A stretch of 64,000 nucleotides of DNA, taken from NCBI RefSeq assembly GCF_014267175.1, contig NZ_JACMTR010000002.1, forward strand, positions 2,629,501 through 2,693,500. Direction: 5' to 3'. A model generated the notes under the pieces. It did no database searches. It was not told where the DNA came from and worked only from the letters and a program-made list of their open reading frames with translations. Position 1 is the stretch's first letter; every line of letters begins with the position of its first letter. Both the position numbers and the translations under genes were made by a program. This document shows positions 7,309 to 14,305 of the stretch, in pieces. The DNA is from Pseudonocardia sp. C8 (GTDB taxonomy: Bacteria; Actinomycetota; Actinomycetes; Mycobacteriales; Pseudonocardiaceae).

Positions 7309-9293
7309 TGGCCGCCGTCCCCGTCGCCGGCTCCGAACGGTTCGCCCAGGGCGGTCACCCGCTCCCGCCCGGCGACATGTTCGGCGACGTCACGCTGCAC
7401 CGGGTGCCCGAGGGCACCGACGTCGACCCGCTGACCTACGAGGTCGTCCGGCACCGGCTGGTCGCGATCACCGAGGACATGGGTGACGCGGTGAAGCGGA
7501 TGTCCGGCTCGGTCGTCGTGACCGACTGCAACGACTTCGGGACCGGGATCATGGACGAGGCCGGTGAGACCGTGCAGGTCGGCCTCTACAACACCCAGCT
7601 CGGGTCCGCGCTCGACATGGCGGTGCGGTGGACGCTGCAACACCGCGCCACCAACCCGGGGATCCGCCCCGGTGACCAGTTCCTGCTCAACGACCCGTGG
7701 GTCGGCGGCGGGCTGCACCAGAACGACGTGACCGTGCTGGCCCCGCTGTTCTGCGACGGAGAGCTGTTCTGCTGGACCAGCGTCGTCGCGCACCAGGTCG
7801 ACCTCGGCGGGGTCTCGCCCGGCAGCTGGTCGGTGGAGGGCCGGGACGTGTTCTGGGAGTCGCTGCCGATCCCGCCGGTGACGATCGTCGAGGGCGATCG
7901 CCTGCGCTCCGACGTCGAGGACATGTACCTGCGCCGGTCCCGGGTGCCGAAGCTGGTGGGGCTCGACCTGCGGGCCAAGATCGGTGCGAACAACGTCGCG
8001 CACGAGCGGCTGCGTGCCCTGATCGCGACCTACGGGCCGGCCACGGTCAAGGCCGTCATGAAGAAGATGACCGCCGACACCGAGACCAGGCTGCGCGACC
8101 GCCTGCGCACGCTGCCCGACGGGACCTGGTCCGCGGTCGCCCACCAGGACGGTGCCCGGGCCGGAGACCGCGACATCCACAAGATCGTCGTGGCGATGAC
8201 CAAGCGCGACGACCGGCTGACCTTCGACTTCACCGGCACCGACCCGCAGGTCGAGGGCATCATCAACTGCACGTACGCCGGGCTGCGCGGCGGGCTGCTG
8301 CCGATCCTGCTGACCATGCTGTGCCCGGACATCTCGTGGTCACCGGGCGGGGTGTTCCGCTGCGTCGACATCATCAGCGAACCCGGGACGCTGAACAACT
8401 GCACGTTCCCGGCCGGGATCGGCAAGGCGTCGGTCAACTCGGCCTGGGCCACCCAGAACGCGGTGTCGGAGACGGTCGCGGCGATGCTCGGCACCCATCC
8501 CGAGCTATCCCGCTCGGCGATGAGCGTCTGCCAGGGCAGCTTCGACCTCGCCCTGCTCGCCGGGGTCGACCAGCGCGGCAACGGGTTCGCGACCATGCTG
8601 TGCGACTCGATGGCCGGCGGGATGGGCGCCAAGGTGGACGGCGACGGCGTCGACACCGGCGGGCAGAACTGCATCCCGATGGGCCGGATCGCCGACGTGG
8701 AGATCAACGAGTTCAGCTTCCCGATGCTCTACCTGTGGCGCCGGGAGGAGGCCGACTCCGGCGGCGCGGGCCGGTGGCGCGGCGGGGTCGGGGCCTCGAG
8801 CTGCTTCGTGCCGCACGACTCGCCGGCCGGCCAGGTGCACCTGGTCGTGTCCGCGAACGGCAAGGCGGTGCCCCAGTCGCCGGGCCTGTCGGGCGGCTAC
8901 CCGGCCGCGACCCAGTGGGACGTGTTGGTCCGGGACTCCTCGGCGCGTGCGCAGCTGGCTGCCGGGCGGATACCGCAGACCCTGGACGAGCTCGGCGGCA
9001 CCGCGCAGACCGTCCCCCCGCACCTGGAGACCGACCTGGGGGCCGGCGACGTGTACTTCACCCACTGGCAGGGCGGCGGCGGGCTCGGGGATCCGCTGCA
9101 CCGCGAACCCGAGCGGGTCGCCGCCGACGTCGCGAACCGGAAGGTGTCGGTGGTCGCGGCCCGCGATGTCTACGGGGTCGCGCTGGCCGGTGACGGAAGC
9201 GCCGACCCGGCGGGCACGGCGGCGCTACGCGGCCGGCTGCGCCACCGGCGGGCCGGCCTCACCTCGTCCGACGAGACCGGCGAAGGAGCCTGA
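7308..9293 (+). CDS. Hydantoinase B / acetone carboxylase alpha-type subunit
   Basis: The 661-residue protein matches the hydantoinase B/oxoprolinase family, the obligate partner of HyuA. Segments typical of the family are visible: the GDQFLLNDPW...GGLHQNDV region near residues 124-143 and a glycine-rich C-terminus (WQGGGGLGDPL). It is longer than common HyuB proteins and shorter than acetone carboxylase alpha. It starts inside the TGATG overlap with the A subunit, and a GTG-started small subunit follows its stop by one base. A, B and small subunit thus form one tightly coupled set. In carboxylases this subunit carries out the carbon-bond step on the activated substrate. The reaction here is not determined. 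Confidence 0.87.
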   Translation: MAAVPVAGSERFAQGGHPLPPGDMFGDVTLHRVPEGTDVDPLTYEVVRHRLVAITEDMGDAVKRMSGSVVVTDCNDFGTGIMDEAGETVQVGLYNTQLGSALDMAVRWTLQHRATNPGIRPGDQFLLNDPWVGGGLHQNDVTVLAPLFCDGELFCWTSVVAHQVDLGGVSPGSWSVEGRDVFWESLPIPPVTIVEGDRLRSDVEDMYLRRSRVPKLVGLDLRAKIGANNVAHERLRALIATYGPATVKAVMKKMTADTETRLRDRLRTLPDGTWSAVAHQDGARAGDRDIHKIVVAMTKRDDRLTFDFTGTDPQVEGIINCTYAGLRGGLLPILLTMLCPDISWSPGGVFRCVDIISEPGTLNNCTFPAGIGKASVNSAWATQNAVSETVAAMLGTHPELSRSAMSVCQGSFDLALLAGVDQRGNGFATMLCDSMAGGMGAKVDGDGVDTGGQNCIPMGRIADVEINEFSFPMLYLWRREEADSGGAGRWRGGVGASSCFVPHDSPAGQVHLVVSANGKAVPQSPGLSGGYPAATQWDVLVRDSSARAQLAAGRIPQTLDELGGTAQTVPPHLETDLGAGDVYFTHWQGGGGLGDPLHREPERVAADVANRKVSVVAARDVYGVALAGDGSADPAGTAALRGRLRHRRAGLTSSDETGEGA

Positions 9294-9294
9294 C

Positions 9295-9576
9295 GTGGCC
9301 ATCGACCTGAACCTGGACATCGACGACACCGGCGCGGTGGTGTGCCGGCACTGCGGTGCCACCGTCGGCGCTTCGGTGGCCGACCCGCTGGGGCACGCCG
9401 TGCGCCACGAGCGGCCCTCGGTTGAGGCGGGCCCCGCCGTGCACGCCGCGCCGTCGGAGTTCGTCGACCGCGACGTCGTGCTGCGCCAGGCGTTCTGCCC
9501 CGGCTGCCTGGCGCTGGTCTTCACCGAGATCGTCCCTGCCGGGGAACCCTCCTACCGCGTCTGGAGCCTGACATGA
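9295..9576 (+). CDS. Small four-cysteine protein, acetone carboxylase gamma-like
   Basis: A 93-residue protein with two CxxC pairs, C17/C20 in CRHC and C68/C71 in CPGC, that could hold one zinc or iron atom. Acetone carboxylase and related enzymes have a small third subunit of this kind, encoded after the large subunits as here. The GTG at 9295 follows GAAGGAG and starts one base after the B-subunit stop. The end overlaps the SDR start as ATGA (9573-9576). Such coupling on both sides implies the protein belongs to the complex. It is shorter than the gamma subunit of acetone carboxylase, so the parallel rests on cysteines and position, not on full-length similarity. Confidence 0.72.
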   Translation: MAIDLNLDIDDTGAVVCRHCGATVGASVADPLGHAVRHERPSVEAGPAVHAAPSEFVDRDVVLRQAFCPGCLALVFTEIVPAGEPSYRVWSLT

Positions 9577-10328
9577 CCCGCCTCGACGGACGCACCGTCG
9601 TCGTGACCGGTGCCGCACAGGGCATCGGCGCCGCCTACGCCCGCCGGTTCGTCGCCGAGGGCGCCACCGTGGTGCTCGCCGACCGCAACGCCGAGGGCGC
9701 CGAGGCGGTCGTGGCCGGCACGGACGGCCCCGGGAAGGCGGTCGCCCGCCCGCTCGACGTGGCGGACCGGGCGTCGTGCCGGGAGCTCGCCGGATGGATC
9801 GCCGACACCTACGGCAGGGTCGACGGCGTGGTCAACAACGCCGCGGTGTTCTCCACGATCACGATGAAGCCGTTCTGGGAGATCACCGACGAGGAGTGGG
9901 ACCGGGTCCTGTCGGTGAACCTGCGCGGGCCGTGGCTGGTGGTGTCGGAGCTGCTCGACCTGCTGCGCCGGTCGGACTCGGCGAGCGTGGTGAACATCGG
10001 CTCGGACGCGGTGCAGCTGGGCCGGCCCGGCTACCTGCACTACGTCGCCGGTAAGGGCGGGGTGCACGGGATGACCTGGTCGATGGCCCGCGAGCTGGGG
10101 GAGTTCGGGATCCGGGTGAACACGTTGTCGCCCGGGCCGGTGTACACCGAGGTGCCGCGCGAGACCGTGACCCCGGCCCAGCGGGAGGCGATGCTGGCCG
10201 CCCAGTGCCTGCACCGGCCCGCCGAGCCCGACGACATGATCGGGACCGCGGTGTTCCTGCTGTCCGGCGACGCCACCTACCTGACCGGCCAGACGATCAG
10301 CGTCAACGGTGGGCTGGTGCACCGCTGA
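9573..10328 (+). CDS. SDR-family NAD(P)-dependent dehydrogenase
   Basis: The 251-residue protein is a classical short-chain dehydrogenase/reductase. It shows the cofactor loop TGAAQGIG (12-19), the structural NNAA motif (about 89), a catalytic serine in NIGSD, and the Y157-x3-K161 pair in YVAGK. The C-terminal SVNGG segment is typical of the FabG-like branch. Such enzymes interconvert alcohols and ketones. Translation is coupled to the upstream small subunit by an ATGA overlap. In this pathway it may convert a secondary alcohol to the ketone handled by the carboxylase, or act on a downstream hydroxy acid. Direction and substrate are not visible. Confidence 0.92.
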   Translation: MTRLDGRTVVVTGAAQGIGAAYARRFVAEGATVVLADRNAEGAEAVVAGTDGPGKAVARPLDVADRASCRELAGWIADTYGRVDGVVNNAAVFSTITMKPFWEITDEEWDRVLSVNLRGPWLVVSELLDLLRRSDSASVVNIGSDAVQLGRPGYLHYVAGKGGVHGMTWSMARELGEFGIRVNTLSPGPVYTEVPRETVTPAQREAMLAAQCLHRPAEPDDMIGTAVFLLSGDATYLTGQTISVNGGLVHR

Positions 10329-10372
10329 CCGCCCGTCCACGGTCCACCCACGGCGCGGAGGAGCCCCGGATC

Positions 10373-12310
10373 ATGCAGTTCCATCTCGACGGTTACCGGA
10401 CCGGTGACCCGTTCGTCGCCGACCCGCACCCCTCCGTGGGGGAGCGCACCGGCGCGCTTCCCGACCGGACCGACGTGCTCGTCGTGGGGGCCGGTCCGGC
10501 CGGGCTGGTCGTCGCCGCGCAGCTCGCGAACGTCCCCGAGGTGTCGACCGTCGTCGTCGACCGGAGGGACGGCCCGCTGGAGGTCGGGCAGGCCGACGGC
10601 GTGGCCTGCCGGACGATGGAGATGCTCCAGGCCTTCGGGGTCGCCGGCCGGCTGGCCGAGGAGAGCTACCAGGTCAACGAGGTGACCTTCTGGCGCCCGG
10701 GCCCCGACGGGGCCCTCACCCGCACCGGCTGGGTCCCGGACGTCGAGGACGACCTCTCCGAGATGCCGCACGTGATCGTGAACCAGGCCCGGCTGCTGGA
10801 GCACCTGCGCGACCACATGCGGCGCTCACCGGCGCGGTCCGCGCCGTTCCACGGGCTGCAGCTCACCGGGCTGACCGTCGACCGCTGTGCCGACACCTGG
10901 GCGGACCACCTCGTCACGGCTACGCTGGCGCACGTCGAGGACGGGCAGGAGACGGGGGAGACCTCGACCGTCCGCGCCCGCTACGTCGTCGGCTGCGACG
11001 GCGCCCGCAGCGCGACCCGCGCCGCGATCGGCCGCGCCCTCGCCGGCGACGCCATGAACAAGTCCTGGGGCGTGCTCGACGTCCTGGTCGACACCGACTT
11101 CCCGGACATCCGGCGCAAGAGCACGATCCACTCGTCCGGCGGAAGCATGCTGATCATCCCGCGGGAGGGCGGCCACCTCGTCCGGCTCTACATCGAGCTC
11201 GACAACGACCGCGACGGCGCGATGCTGCGGTCCCGCAGCGTGACACCGGAGCGGCTCGCCGACGTCGCGGCCCGCATCCTGCACCCGTACCGGCTCGAGG
11301 TCCGCGACGTCGGCTGGTGGGCGGTGTACGAGATCGGGCAGCGGCTGTGCGACCGCTTCGACGACACCGAACCCGGTGACGGGCGGGTCCCGCGCGTGTT
11401 CATCGCCGGCGACGCCTGCCACACGCACAGTGCCAAGGCCGGCCAGGGCATGAACGTCTCGCTGGCCGACGGCTGGAACCTCGGCTGGAAGCTGGCGACC
11501 GTGCTGCGCGGCACCGCCCGCCCGGAGCTGCTGCGCACCTACACCGACGAGCGGCAGGCGGTCGCCCGTGAGCTGATCGACTTCGATCGGGAGTTCGCCA
11601 CCCTGTTCAGCACCCGCCCGGGCGAGCACGCCGACCCGGAGGAGTTCGCGCGCTACTTCCGCGAGCACGGCCGGTTCACCGCCGGCGTCGCGGTCCGGTA
11701 CGCGCCCTCGCCGGTGACTGCCGCCGACGCCAGCCAGGAGCTCGCCACCGGGCTGCCGGTCGGGACCCGGTTCCACTCCGCGCCCGTGGTGCGGCTGGCC
11801 GACGCCAGGCCGATGCAGCTCGGTCACGCCGCCCGGGCGGACGCGGCGTGGCGGGTCTACGTGTTCGCCGACCGGACGCAGGAGGCCTTCCGGGCAGCGT
11901 GCGCGGACCTGCACGCCGTGCGGGACCGGTTCACCCCCGCCGCGGCCGAGCCGGACTCGGTGCTCGACGTCCTCGGGGTCCTCCAGCAGGACCACCACGA
12001 CGTGGCCGTGGAGGAGCTCCCCGCGGTGCTGCGCCCCCGCAAGGGCCGGTTCTCGCTGGTCGACCACGAGAAGGTGTTCTGCGCCGATCCCCGCGACGAC
12101 GTCTTCGACCGGCGGGGGGTCGACCGCGGCGGCTGCCTGGTCCTGGTCCGGCCGGACCAGTACGTGGCGCACGTCCTCCCGCTGGACGCCTGCGCGGCGC
12201 TGCGGACCTTCCTCGACGGTGTGCTCGTCGCCGCGCGGCCCGGGCCGGAACGGGACCGCGCCGGCCGGACCGTTCCGGCGCGGGCCGGGTCGGGACCGGC
12301 GGTGTCATGA
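10373..12310 (+). CDS. FAD-dependent aromatic monooxygenase (phenol / 3-hydroxybenzoate hydroxylase type)
   Basis: This 645-residue flavoprotein has the GAGPAG dinucleotide loop (39-44), the CDGARS motif (about 200) and the GDACHTHSAKAGQGMN flavin-binding motif (about 345-360). The C-terminal thioredoxin-like dimerisation domain (about 450-620) is found in phenol 2-monooxygenase and 3-hydroxybenzoate 4-hydroxylase (MobA). These enzymes add a ring hydroxyl using NAD(P)H and O2. The ATG at 10373 follows GCGGAGGAG. It is the last gene of the same-strand run, 44 bases after the SDR, and argues that the pathway processes an aromatic compound. The position of hydroxylation cannot be deduced. Confidence 0.88.
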   Translation: MQFHLDGYRTGDPFVADPHPSVGERTGALPDRTDVLVVGAGPAGLVVAAQLANVPEVSTVVVDRRDGPLEVGQADGVACRTMEMLQAFGVAGRLAEESYQVNEVTFWRPGPDGALTRTGWVPDVEDDLSEMPHVIVNQARLLEHLRDHMRRSPARSAPFHGLQLTGLTVDRCADTWADHLVTATLAHVEDGQETGETSTVRARYVVGCDGARSATRAAIGRALAGDAMNKSWGVLDVLVDTDFPDIRRKSTIHSSGGSMLIIPREGGHLVRLYIELDNDRDGAMLRSRSVTPERLADVAARILHPYRLEVRDVGWWAVYEIGQRLCDRFDDTEPGDGRVPRVFIAGDACHTHSAKAGQGMNVSLADGWNLGWKLATVLRGTARPELLRTYTDERQAVARELIDFDREFATLFSTRPGEHADPEEFARYFREHGRFTAGVAVRYAPSPVTAADASQELATGLPVGTRFHSAPVVRLADARPMQLGHAARADAAWRVYVFADRTQEAFRAACADLHAVRDRFTPAAAEPDSVLDVLGVLQQDHHDVAVEELPAVLRPRKGRFSLVDHEKVFCADPRDDVFDRRGVDRGGCLVLVRPDQYVAHVLPLDACAALRTFLDGVLVAARPGPERDRAGRTVPARAGSGPAVS

Positions 12311-12536
12311 CCGAGCTGCGCGACCATCCCGGGCGAGAGACCTGAGGGCACGCGGGTCCCGGCCGCCCATTCCCCCTCCCGGCCCCGATCGCCCGGTAGA
12401 CTCCGGGCCGGGTCGAACCCTCCGGCCCGCGTGAGCGTCCAGGAGTCACAGGCCTGGTTCCCGCTGAGGCATGCGCGCGCTCCACCGCCTGCGGCGGGGC
12501 ACAACTCGACGCGTGCCGTCGGCGTCCGTCGACCAT

Positions 12537-12561
12537 GCCCCGCCCCCGCGGGTGGCGGGGC
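12537..12561 (+). other. Stem-loop in the leader of the first GAF-ANTAR gene
   Basis: GCCCCGCC (12537-12544) pairs with GGCGGGGC (12554-12561) around a 9-base loop, ending 22 bases before the GTG at 12584. A TAGACT box near 12397 could start a transcript with this leader. The stem might hide or expose the start site. Chance pairing in GC-rich DNA is not excluded. Confidence 0.3.
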
Positions 12562-12583
12562 CAGCCCCGATGGGACCTTCGCC

Positions 12584-13324
12584 GTGAACGACCCCAGTGC
12601 CTTCCTGCTCGAGTCGCTCAGCCGTGCGGCACGGGAGCTCGTCGGGCGGCACGCCGTCCGCGACCTGGAGAGGACCCTCGCGGAGATCGTGGCCGCGGCG
12701 GTGCGCGCGGTGCCGAACGCCGACGCCGGCGGGATCACGATCGCGGAGAGGTCCGCGATCACATCCCGGTACCCGACGACCGACTCCGTGCGCCGGCTCG
12801 ACGTGCTGCAGTCCGAGCTGCGGGAAGGGCCGTGCATCACCGCCGCGGAGCAGCCGCCCGAGGACGGGGTGGTCTACGCCGCGGACATGGCCGCCGACGA
12901 CGGCCACCAGCGGTGGCCGCAGTTCGCGCCGCGCGTCGTGGAGCACGGGTTCCGGTCGATGCTGTCGACGCAGCTGGCGTTCGAGCGCGGGGTCCCCACC
13001 GCGCTGAACCTGTACTCGCGCGAGCCGGACGCGTTCGACGACGCGGCCCGGACACTGGCCGGACTGTTCGGCCTCCAGGCCGCAGTCCTGCTCTACGGTG
13101 CGCGGCACGCCGCCAACCTGAACCTGGCGCTGGAGTCCCGGGACGTGATCGGGCAGGCCAAGGGCATCCTGCAGGAACGCTTCGACGTCGACGACGACCA
13201 GGCCTTCCACATGCTCGTGCGGACATCGCAGGACACGAACATGCGGCTGGCCGAGGTGGCCCGGTGGCTCGTCGAGCACCGCACGGAGACGCGCGCCGAC
13301 GAGCGCAGGCGGCCGATCGCGTGA
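12584..13324 (+). CDS. GAF-ANTAR domain response protein (first of pair)
   Basis: The 246-residue product has an N-terminal GAF sensor domain (about 20-170) and a C-terminal ANTAR domain (about 180-235, with DVIGQAKGILQERF). ANTAR domains bind paired RNA hairpins and prevent transcription termination, while GAF domains sense small ligands or redox state. I chose the GTG at 12584 because it lies closest to the GAF domain. A longer form from 12431 would add a proline-rich stretch unlike the family. A hairpin follows the stop directly and a second GAF-ANTAR gene comes 215 bases later. Its RNA targets and signal are unknown; the structured DNA between the two genes is a natural place to look. Confidence 0.85.
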   Translation: MNDPSAFLLESLSRAARELVGRHAVRDLERTLAEIVAAAVRAVPNADAGGITIAERSAITSRYPTTDSVRRLDVLQSELREGPCITAAEQPPEDGVVYAADMAADDGHQRWPQFAPRVVEHGFRSMLSTQLAFERGVPTALNLYSREPDAFDDAARTLAGLFGLQAAVLLYGARHAANLNLALESRDVIGQAKGILQERFDVDDDQAFHMLVRTSQDTNMRLAEVARWLVEHRTETRADERRRPIA

Positions 13325-13326
13325 TC

Positions 13327-13345
13327 CCGGCCGCGGAGCGGCCGG
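13327..13345 (+). terminator. GC-rich hairpin directly after the first ANTAR stop
   Basis: CCGGCCGC (13327-13334) pairs perfectly with GCGGCCGG (13338-13345) around a three-base loop, three bases after the TGA. There is no strong T-run (GTTTCGT follows), as is common for actinobacterial terminators. It may end the first transcript or be a target of the ANTAR proteins beside it. Confidence 0.4.
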
Positions 13346-13418
13346 TGGACGTTTCGTGACCTGCCCCGGAGGTAGGTGACCCGAGCCCGTCCCCCGTCCC
13401 GGGACGAGAGACGGGTCA

Positions 13419-13454
13419 GACGCGGCGGGTTCAAGCCCAGGAGCCCGCCGCGTC
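13419..13454 (+). other. Long perfect stem-loop between the two ANTAR genes
   Basis: GACGCGGCGGG (13419-13429) pairs over all 11 bases with CCCGCCGCGTC (13444-13454) around a 14-base loop. A second hairpin lies just before it (CCCGTC 13393-13398 with GACGGG 13410-13415). Two adjacent stem-loops in the leader of an ANTAR gene suggest an RNA element, although the loops are not the six-base type of known ANTAR targets. Confidence 0.45.
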
Positions 13455-13539
13455 GCCGTCACGCCCGCTGGCCGACGGGTGCCCGTCGTGCTGGAATCGG
13501 ACGAATGGACACCCCATCCACGTCCGTCGCCAGCGCCGC

Positions 13540-14256
13540 GTGTGGCAGCAGCTCACCGACCACACCGGGTTCGTGCGCCTGCTCGACACCGCCGTCGACC
13601 GGGTGACCGTCACCGACGATCCCGACACCGTCCTGCGGGGCATCGTGGACGGGGCCGTCGCCGGCATCCCCGCGGTCGACCACGCGTCCGTGACGGTGTG
13701 GGACCCCGCCGGGCGGATCGTGCGCGCGGCGGCGAGCGACGACGACGCGGCCCGGCTGCGCGCCGCCCAGGCCGATCTCGACGAGGGGCCCGGCATTGAC
13801 GCCCGGACCGGAGGCGTCACCGTCGTCGTGCACGATCTCGCGGCCGACGGGCGGTGGACGGCGTTCGGCCCGCTCGCGCGGGAGCACGGCGTCCGCAGCG
13901 TGGTCGCGGTGCCGCTGCGGTGCGGGTGGCACACCGGCGCGCTGACCCTGTGGTCACGGGCCGTGGCGGCGTTCGACGAGCCGGGGCAGGTCCTCGGCGA
14001 GCTGTTCGGGCGGTACGCGTCGATCGCCGTCGACTCCGCGGAGATCCGGGGCGACCTGCGGCGGGCCATCGAACGCCGGGACGTGATCGGTCAGGCCAAG
14101 GGGATCCTCATGGTGGACCGCGGGGTGGGTCCGGACGAGGCGTTCCGCATCCTGGCCCGCCGCTCGCAGCAGGAGAACACCAAGGTGGCGGACATCGCGC
14201 GCCGGCTGGTGGCCGAGCGGCTCGGCGCACCCACCGGGCCCCGAGGGGACGCCTGA
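13540..14256 (+). CDS. GAF-ANTAR domain response protein (second of pair)
   Basis: This 238-residue protein has the same GAF plus ANTAR layout as the gene upstream. Its ANTAR core (DVIGQAKGILMVDRGV, about 181-196) is very close to the first one's, but the GAF domains have diverged, suggesting different signals with shared RNA targets. The GTG at 13540 is the best in-frame start although no clear ribosome site precedes it. An ATG at 13505 is in another frame, so a start-region frameshift cannot be excluded. The CheR-PAS gene starts 49 bases after its stop, suggesting co-transcription. The function as an RNA-binding antiterminator is inferred from the family. Confidence 0.82.
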   Translation: MWQQLTDHTGFVRLLDTAVDRVTVTDDPDTVLRGIVDGAVAGIPAVDHASVTVWDPAGRIVRAAASDDDAARLRAAQADLDEGPGIDARTGGVTVVVHDLAADGRWTAFGPLAREHGVRSVVAVPLRCGWHTGALTLWSRAVAAFDEPGQVLGELFGRYASIAVDSAEIRGDLRRAIERRDVIGQAKGILMVDRGVGPDEAFRILARRSQQENTKVADIARRLVAERLGAPTGPRGDA

Positions 14257-14305
14257 GCGCGCCCGGGCGGCGGGGTGCCGCCGACGAGACGAGCGAGGAC
14301 GACGC

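Noticed and set aside
7308..9576. Naming the A/B/small-subunit set acetone carboxylase outright
   Set aside because: Subunit lengths differ from the known enzyme, and the neighbouring aromatic monooxygenase suggests another substrate. I kept a family-level name.
12307..12345. Twelve-codon ATG frame overlapping the monooxygenase stop
   Set aside because: Too short and without supporting signals; probably chance.
13423..13440. GGGTTCAAGCCC resembling a tRNA T-arm
   Set aside because: No acceptor, D-arm or anticodon arm can be built around it. It is better explained as part of an 11-bp stem-loop.
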